Shown here: positions 58,888-64,000 of the stretch, piece after piece
Numbering within the stretch: position 1 is the first letter of the stretch
Layout: each line of letters starts with the position of its first letter
NCBI GenBank assembly: GCA_036782775.1
Contig: DAIPYJ010000004.1
Location: 34,519-98,518 of the forward strand
Direction of reading: 5' to 3'
Source: CF-13 sp036782775
GTDB lineage: Bacteria > Chloroflexota > Dormibacteria > CF-121
DNA length: 64,000 nt
Position numbers and translations under genes: made by a program
Notes under the pieces: model-generated
Database searches by the model: none
What the model saw: only the letters and a program-made list of their open reading frames with translations
Told to the model about the DNA's origin: nothing

Positions 58888-60105
58888 ATGCAGCGCGTCG
58901 TGATGCACGTGGATCTCGACGCGTTTTATGCCTCGGTCGAGCAGCTGCGGCGGCCGGAACTGCGCGGCAAGCCGGTGATCGTCGGCGGCGCCGGTGTTCC
59001 GGGTGAGCGCGGAGTGGTCGCTGCGGCCTCGTACGAAGCCCGGCCCTTCGGCGTCCGCTCCGCCATGCCACTGAGCCGCGCGCGGCGCCTCTGTCCCACG
59101 GCGATCTTCGTGCCCTGCGACTTCAAGGCCTATCGCGAGGCCTCGAAGTCGGTCTTCCAAATCCTCGATCGCTACTCCCCGACCATCGAGCCGATCGCGC
59201 TGGACGAGGCCTATCTCGACTGCACCGGCCAGGAAGCCCTGATGGGCAAGCCGGCCGAGGTCGCCGTCAGGCTTCGCGACGAAGTCAAGGCGAGCTGCGG
59301 CCTGGATATCAGCATTGGCGTGGCGAGTTCCAAGCTGGTCGCGAAGGTGGCCTCCGAACTGCGCAAGCCGCGCGGCCTGGTCGTCGTGCCACCCGGCGAC
59401 GAAGCGTCCTTCCTGGCGCCGCTGCCGGTGGGAAAGCTGCCGGGCTGCGGCCCCTCGACGGTCGCGCGCTTGGAGCGGGTTGGGGTCCGGACCGTCGGCG
59501 ATCTGGCCGCGCTCCCCGAGCTCTTGCTGGGCGAGCTCTTCGGCCAGTACGGCCGCGCCCTGCACGCCCACGCCCGCGGCCTCGACTCCGGCCCGGTCAC
59601 GCCGCCGGGAGACCCCAAGAGCATTAGCCGGGAAGTCACATTCGATCACGACCAGGTCAACCAGACCAAGATTCGCGAGACGGCGGTGGGCCTGCTCCAG
59701 GACGTGACCCAGAGCCTTCGCGCTCATGGCCTGTCGGCGCGGACGGTCACCCTCAAGATTCGCTACCAGCCGTTCGACACCCAGTCGCGGCAGGCGACGC
59801 TGCCGTTTGCGACGGATCGCGATGATGAGCTCGCTGAGGCATTTCGCCACCTGCTCGAGACGCAGGTCGACCGGTCACGACCGGTGCGGCTGATCGGCGC
59901 CGGGGTCAGCAACCTGGAATCGAGCGCAACCCAGCTGAACTTGCTGGAAGATCGCTCCTCCCGGCGTGTCGAGCTCGACTCCAAACTCGACGGCCTGCGG
60001 GAACGTTACGGTGACCACGTGATCGCTCGCGGCATGGCGGCGCGGCCGCATCAGAAAGACGTCCGGCGCGACGACCTCGACGCTCTGCGAGGTCAGGATC
60101 CATGA
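58888..60105 (+). CDS. dinB: DNA polymerase IV (Y-family)
   Basis: 405 residues, normal length. MHVDLDAFYASVEQL and DEAYLDCTG hold the catalytic carboxylates; SIGVASSKLVAKVASELRKP and LPGCGPSTVARL follow in the thumb. A clamp-binding-like QLNLLE occurs about 355. It copies damaged DNA. A TAGACT element lies 6 bases before the ATG and GTTACG is repeated just upstream; no clear LexA box seen. Coupled to moaC. Confidence 0.93.
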   Translation: MQRVVMHVDLDAFYASVEQLRRPELRGKPVIVGGAGVPGERGVVAAASYEARPFGVRSAMPLSRARRLCPTAIFVPCDFKAYREASKSVFQILDRYSPTIEPIALDEAYLDCTGQEALMGKPAEVAVRLRDEVKASCGLDISIGVASSKLVAKVASELRKPRGLVVVPPGDEASFLAPLPVGKLPGCGPSTVARLERVGVRTVGDLAALPELLLGELFGQYGRALHAHARGLDSGPVTPPGDPKSISREVTFDHDQVNQTKIRETAVGLLQDVTQSLRAHGLSARTVTLKIRYQPFDTQSRQATLPFATDRDDELAEAFRHLLETQVDRSRPVRLIGAGVSNLESSATQLNLLEDRSSRRVELDSKLDGLRERYGDHVIARGMAARPHQKDVRRDDLDALRGQDP

Positions 60106-60590
60106 AACCACGGCTGACGCACGTCGATGCCGGTGGCCAGGCGCGCATGGTCGATGTCAGCGCCAAGCCGATCACGACCCGAGAGGCGCGCGCCCGCGGG
60201 TCCATCCGGATGAGTGCCCAGGCGCTGGCCGCCATCGTCGCCGGCAATCTCCCCAAGGGCGATGTGATCACGACGGCGCGCCTCGCCGGCATCATGGCGG
60301 CCAAGCGCACCAGCGAGCTGATCCCGATGTGCCATCCGCTGCTGCTCACGGATGTCCAGGTTGACTGCGGTCCGGATCAACAGTTGCCCGGCATCCAGAT
60401 CACTTCATTGATCCGATGCGACGGAAAGACCGGCGCCGAAATGGAAGCGCTAACCGCCGTCGCCGTCGCGGCCCTGACGATCATCGATATGGCCAAGAGC
60501 GTGGATCGATGGATGTCGATCGAGGGCGTCACGCTGCTGGAAAAGCGCGGCGGCAAGAGCGGGACGCAGCGGCGACCGACGAGCCGCTAG
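60102..60590 (+). CDS. moaC: cyclic pyranopterin monophosphate synthase
   Basis: 162 residues. Molybdenum cofactor synthesis step following MoaA. Motifs: LTHVDAGGQARMVDVS, AAKRTSELIPMCHPLLLT, SLIRCDGKTGAEMEALTAVAVAALTIIDMAKSVD and the catalytic Lys/His set. ATG overlaps the dinB stop. moaA is not in the window; a MogA/MoaB-type gene is at 62802. Confidence 0.94.
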   Translation: MKPRLTHVDAGGQARMVDVSAKPITTREARARGSIRMSAQALAAIVAGNLPKGDVITTARLAGIMAAKRTSELIPMCHPLLLTDVQVDCGPDQQLPGIQITSLIRCDGKTGAEMEALTAVAVAALTIIDMAKSVDRWMSIEGVTLLEKRGGKSGTQRRPTSR

Positions 60591-61879
60591 CCCTTGAGCG
60601 ACTTGATCGCCGCGTCGTAGGCCTTCTGATTGGCCGAGTAGGTCTTGACTTCATAGTCCGCCGGCAGCGTCAGGCTGCCGACGGCCTTGAGATCGGCCTG
60701 GATCGCGTCCGACGATTTCTTGGTGCCGGCGGCGTCCTTGTTCTGGATCGCCTGGATCAGGCTCTCCGTGTCGTCGAGCAGCGTGTTCAACGCCGAGACC
60801 TCTTTGCCGATCACCGCCGGGACGCCGGGTGCGTTCGACTGGGAGATCGCCTCCTGTAGCTTCTGCTGCGCGTCGGGGTAGGGCGCGGCGGCGCCGACCA
60901 GGTCGTGCTTGTTCAGCGCGTTGCTCATGCGCGTGTAGTCCATCTTCGCCTGGCCGATCGAGAGCAGAACTTTTCCCATGTTGGAACCGGCGGTCAGCGC
61001 CGTATCCGCCTGGTGCAGCCCGTCCAGCGCGGTCTTGATCTTGTCGCGCTCGGCGGCGATCGCCTTGCCCGATGGAAACGCAATGATTGACAGAACGGCA
61101 AGCCGCTGGTCCGCGCTGCTCAGCGCCGACTCGTCGGCTTGGACGGACGAAAGCGAGGCGCTGATCGCGGCCAGTGTCTTGGTCTGCGCCGTCTGGATCA
61201 CGTTCAAATCGGCGGAGTTGGTCTCGGGCGCGAAGAAGGCGCTGAAGCCGGCGTCGACGGCTGCCTGGTGGGACACCGCCGTCGCGACCGCCTGGTTCGC
61301 GGCCGATACCTGGCCCGAGGCGACCGCCGGCAGGATGCCAAAAAACACGATCAGCAGCGCGACAGCACCGACCAGCGCGTAGATGATCTTCTGCTGGTAC
61401 TGGACGACGATGGGCGGCAGCGCGACCGGCACCGTGATCGCCTGGCCGAACAGCCGCAGCGTCGTGGAGTTCGGCGCAGCCTGCGCCCCGTAGCCCGGAT
61501 ATCCGGGCGTCGCTCCATACTGCGAGCCGGGATACTGGCCATAAGCCTGCTCCCCATAGCCGGGATACTGCTGGCCGGGATACTGGCCCTGTCCGGGATA
61601 GCCGGCTTGCTGCCCGGGATAGCCCGACGGCGCTCCCGGGTACTGCCCCGGGGTCTGGGGGTATTGCTGCTGGGGGTACTGCGTGCCGTAGGGATAGCCG
61701 CCCTGGCCCTGGTTGCCACCGGGCTGACCGGGCTGACCCTGCTGGGGCGCGTAGCCCGGTGGCGTGTACGCCGGCGCGGGCGGCGGAAGCTGATTCCGGC
61801 AATTGGTGCAGGCCTGCGCGCCTGGCGGGTTCCAGGTTGCGCCGCAATACGGGCAGGGGGCGGACTGATAGGCCTGCAT
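60587..61879 (-). CDS. zinc-ribbon membrane protein with Tyr/Pro/Gly/Gln-rich linker
   Basis: 430 residues. An N-terminal zinc ribbon (Cys9, Cys12, Cys24, Cys27), then a low-complexity PGQYPGQ-type linker (about 35-135), one membrane helix (about 166-190), and a helical Ala-rich domain (about 190-430). The ribbon would face the cytoplasm and the helical domain the outside. Function unknown. Four-base convergent overlap with moaC. Confidence 0.75.
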   Translation of the reverse strand: MQAYQSAPCPYCGATWNPPGAQACTNCRNQLPPPAPAYTPPGYAPQQGQPGQPGGNQGQGGYPYGTQYPQQQYPQTPGQYPGAPSGYPGQQAGYPGQGQYPGQQYPGYGEQAYGQYPGSQYGATPGYPGYGAQAAPNSTTLRLFGQAITVPVALPPIVVQYQQKIIYALVGAVALLIVFFGILPAVASGQVSAANQAVATAVSHQAAVDAGFSAFFAPETNSADLNVIQTAQTKTLAAISASLSSVQADESALSSADQRLAVLSIIAFPSGKAIAAERDKIKTALDGLHQADTALTAGSNMGKVLLSIGQAKMDYTRMSNALNKHDLVGAAAPYPDAQQKLQEAISQSNAPGVPAVIGKEVSALNTLLDDTESLIQAIQNKDAAGTKKSSDAIQADLKAVGSLTLPADYEVKTYSANQKAYDAAIKSLKG

Positions 61880-61920
61880 GGCGCTACCGGTTCAACTGGC
61901 CCGGCGGGTGAATCCTTCAG

Positions 61921-62802
61921 TCAGCGCAGCAGGTCGGAGAGATCATCCGCGTTGCGGACCGCGTAGTCCGAATAGCAGTTGTTCATCACGGCGTGAACCT
62001 GCTGCGAGCCGGCGGCTATTTCCTGCAGGCGGGGCACCCAGGGCTGCAGCTCGGCCGGCTTGTAGAGATAGCGGAAGCGCTCGGCGGCCGTGATCGACTT
62101 TTTCTCCCAGGTCTCTTTGTTTCGACCGTGGAAGCGCACCATGCCGAGCGGCGCCGTCGAGGCGACGACCGGAGGGACGCCGGAGTTGAAGCCCTGCGGC
62201 TCGTCAACGGCCACGTACGTAAAGCCATGATTCTTTAGAAACTCGAGTACGCGCGGCCGGCGCTCGGGCTTCATCCAGGATGCCTGGCGAAACTCGATCG
62301 CGATGCCAAAATCCGGCAGCCACTCGCGAAGATCCTCCATGAACCGATAGGCGCTGGGCGACGGCAGGAACCACTTGGGAAACTGGAAGAGCACGGCGCC
62401 CAGTTTGCCCGCATCCTGCAGTGGCTGCAGACCCTCACGAAACCGGTCCCAGATCGATTCCCGTTCTTTCGCGCTCAGATCTTTGAAATAGAGATTCGCC
62501 TTCGAGTCCGACAGCTTTTCGCGTAGGTCCTTGGGCAGCCGGGAGGCCGGCGCCGGATGCTGGGTCAGCAGCGCGTAGGCCTTCGCGTCAAAGACGAAGT
62601 CTTTCGGCGTGCGCTCGACCCAGAGTTGTGCTGTCTTTTCGTTCGGCAGCGCATAAAACGTGCTGTCCACTTCGGCGATTGGAAATCTCGACGCGTAATA
62701 GCGCAGCCGCTCTTCGGCCGTAGTGGCGTCGCTCGGATACCAGCCGCTCTTGATCAGGGTGGGTTCGGTCCAGGACGAGATCCCGACGCGGATGCGGCCC
62801 AT
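61921..62802 (-). CDS. DUF72-family TIM-barrel protein
   Basis: 293 residues. IRVGISSWTEPTLIKSGWYP, RLRYYASRFPIAEVDSTFY, LFQFPKWFLPSP, IEFRQASWM and YLYKPAELQPWVP are typical of DUF72 (YecE-like) proteins. No activity is established for the family. It starts on the stop of the upstream MogA/MoaB-type gene. Confidence 0.9.
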   Translation of the reverse strand: MGRIRVGISSWTEPTLIKSGWYPSDATTAEERLRYYASRFPIAEVDSTFYALPNEKTAQLWVERTPKDFVFDAKAYALLTQHPAPASRLPKDLREKLSDSKANLYFKDLSAKERESIWDRFREGLQPLQDAGKLGAVLFQFPKWFLPSPSAYRFMEDLREWLPDFGIAIEFRQASWMKPERRPRVLEFLKNHGFTYVAVDEPQGFNSGVPPVVASTAPLGMVRFHGRNKETWEKKSITAAERFRYLYKPAELQPWVPRLQEIAAGSQQVHAVMNNCYSDYAVRNADDLSDLLR

Positions 62803-63308
62803 CAGCTGGGACGGTGCGCGGCCGGGGCGTCGCTGACCTGGTTGCGCAAGGTCCGCAGCCCATGGGGGATCGCCTCGAGCACGGCGTCGAGGCTGTCGAG
62901 CACACCCCGCGGACTGCCCGGCAGGGCGAGCACCAGCGTGCGGCCGATCACGCCGGCCAGCGAGCGAGAGAGCATGGCATGTGGCGTTTTTTTCAGCCCG
63001 GCGGCGCGCATCGCCTCAGCGATTCCGGGGACGGGATAGTCGAGCAAGGGCTCGAGCGCCTGGGGCGTGACATCGCGGGGACCCAAGCCGGTGCCACCGG
63101 TCAGGATGATCAGCTCCGGATCGACGGCGCGAATCCAGTCGCGCACCTGGCGCTGGATGTCGTCGATTTCGTCACTGACGACGGCGCGGCCGACGACTTC
63201 GGCGGGAAGACGGGCCAGCGCCTCGCTGATTCGCTCGCCGCTTTCATCGACGCGCTCGCCGCGTGCGCCCTTCGTGCTGACGGTCAAGATACAGGCGCGA
63301 AACGCCAT
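62802..63308 (-). CDS. molybdopterin adenylyltransferase-like protein (MogA/MoaB family)
   Basis: 168 residues. ILTVSTKGARGERVDESGERI, LIILTGGTGLGPRDVTPQAL and VLALPGSPRGVLDSLDAVLEAI match the MoCF_biosynth fold of MogA/MoaB. It would adenylate molybdopterin. It is functionally linked to moaC 2.2 kb away, though on the opposite strand. Confidence 0.9.
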   Translation of the reverse strand: MAFRACILTVSTKGARGERVDESGERISEALARLPAEVVGRAVVSDEIDDIQRQVRDWIRAVDPELIILTGGTGLGPRDVTPQALEPLLDYPVPGIAEAMRAAGLKKTPHAMLSRSLAGVIGRTLVLALPGSPRGVLDSLDAVLEAIPHGLRTLRNQVSDAPAAHRPS

Positions 63309-63358
63309 GTCAGGAGTCTAGAGATAATTTCTGCGAGGAGGGTCAGGGAGGGGATCGT

Positions 63359-63805
63359 TCAGGCTTCGCGGTAAGCGGCGTGCGCGGCGATCGTGCGACA
63401 GAAGTCCGAGACGGCGGCGCGAATCTCGAGTAAATCGCGATAGCCAAACGACACGCAATGCTCGAAGGGCGGGAAACGCACGATTGATGAGGCCGCTGGC
63501 AGATCGGCGTCGTAGAGCACCAGCACCGGGCGCCCGCGCCCGAGCAGCCATCCCGCCTCGAAGCCGACGCCCAGGCTTCGCCCGCTCATTTCCATAACAG
63601 CGGCGTCGGCCTCGTACAGCTCGCGCCGCATCATTTCGGCCACGAGCTCGGGACGATCGAGGCCAGCACGATAGTCCGGATCGGCGACCCGTTCCGCGAG
63701 GACGCCGATGCCCGACTCGATCAGGGCCCGGTGCGCCAGCTGGATCGCCTCCAGGCTTCGCGGTCCGAGCTCGCCGCTGACGGCGCGGCCGAGATAGACC
63801 TTCAC
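63359..63805 (-). CDS. nucleoside 2-deoxyribosyltransferase-like protein
   Basis: 148 residues. MKVYLGRAVSGELGPRS, EADAAVMEMSGRSLGVGFEAGWLLGRGRPVLVLYD is the signature region of the Nuc_deoxyrib_tr / DUF4406-like fold, including the Asp and Glu pair. It could transfer or hydrolyse deoxyribosyl groups; catalytic activity is not certain. Confidence 0.7.
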   Translation of the reverse strand: MKVYLGRAVSGELGPRSLEAIQLAHRALIESGIGVLAERVADPDYRAGLDRPELVAEMMRRELYEADAAVMEMSGRSLGVGFEAGWLLGRGRPVLVLYDADLPAASSIVRFPPFEHCVSFGYRDLLEIRAAVSDFCRTIAAHAAYREA

Positions 63806-63966
63806 GGCCGGGCGACTTTGGGCATCGACTTCGCCCGCGGCCGGGCGGACAGTCCGATGACCAGCATCACCATGCCGAGCACCGGGTCAAACGGCAAAAC
63901 AATGCCCCCGAGTAGAGCGCCAAGCCAGCGCGGCTTGATCCGCCGCATGCGCGGATTATCCGCCAT
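63802..63966 (-). CDS. small membrane protein
   Basis: 54 residues from the ATG at 63966, which removes an unlikely 8-residue extension. One hydrophobic helix with a Gly/Pro start (GALLGGIVLPFDPVLGMVMLVIG), flanked by basic ends. It overlaps the following gene by four bases. Unknown function. Confidence 0.5.
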   Translation of the reverse strand: MADNPRMRRIKPRWLGALLGGIVLPFDPVLGMVMLVIGLSARPRAKSMPKVARP

Positions 63967-64000
63967 TCTGGCGCCCGCCGCGCGGCTCACGGTGGGTGAT

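Noticed and set aside
1..64000. CRISPR arrays, rRNA genes and insertion sequences
   Set aside because: I saw no regularly spaced repeats, no rRNA sequence and no transposase in either strand.

Overview
This is a GC-rich bacterial chromosome segment with densely packed genes, many of them overlapping by 1-4 bases. Several features suggest a single-membrane soil bacterium of the Chloroflexota / Dormibacterota type: a Tad pilus cluster with no secretin gene, many secreted lipoproteins, a Rieske protein coupled to an ECF sigma factor, and several -10 elements placed only 9-10 bases before start codons, as in leaderless transcripts. The lineage is inferred; there is no rRNA or ribosomal protein gene in the window.

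Layout. 1-5.4 kb: a small zinc-ribbon protein, a secreted protein, a GT39-like membrane glycosyltransferase, trxB, an ECF sigma factor coupled to a Rieske protein, and a lipoprotein. 5.4-14.5 kb: an acyl-CoA ligase, dxs, a DinB-like protein, an orphan histidine kinase, a GT4 glycosyltransferase and CapA. 14.7-18.9 kb: a minus-strand operon with dtd, a lipase, an unknown protein, a GH36 alpha-galactosidase and a small protein not previously evident from ATG starts. 19.0-28.7 kb: a ten-gene minus-strand Tad pilus cluster that also contains two type IV secretion (T4SS) parts: a VirB4-type ATPase, and a PrgI domain fused to a TadZ-like ATPase. 28.8-29.3 kb: tRNA-Lys and an XRE regulator. 29.3-31.9 kb: folB-folD-folC. 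31.9-34.6 kb: ssb, an acidic mini-ORF in frame with it, and a T4SS-like cassette (M23 peptidase, VirB6/TrbL-like protein, VirB2-like protein, secreted coiled-coil protein). A 34-bp promoter element shared by the XRE gene and this cassette suggests co-regulation with each other and possibly with the Tad/T4SS cluster.

34.7-41.4 kb: housekeeping and signalling genes, an ABC exporter, and a tandem-duplicated thymidine kinase whose first half is degenerate. 41.4-44.3 kb: a more AT-rich island with a secreted trypsin-like protease and perfect inverted repeats, probably acquired. 46.0-54.6 kb: an amino-sugar / cell-wall recycling regulon consisting of a GntR-UTRA (DasR/NagR-like) regulator with three dre-like operators, a sugar ABC importer, a NagZ-MurQ fusion enzyme, NagA, and a SIS-domain deaminase/isomerase. 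54.6-64 kb: a VOC protein, a metallo-beta-lactamase-fold protein, endonuclease IV, a HAD phosphatase, an XRE regulator, a lipoprotein, DNA polymerase IV, moaC, a zinc-ribbon membrane protein, a DUF72 protein, a MogA/MoaB protein, and two small genes.

The most unusual content is the hybrid Tad-pilus/T4SS apparatus, the NagZ-MurQ fusion with its operator set, the duplicated thymidine kinase, the SSB whose acidic tail-like sequence lies beyond an in-frame TGA, and several genes that seem to lack ATG/GTG/TTG starts.
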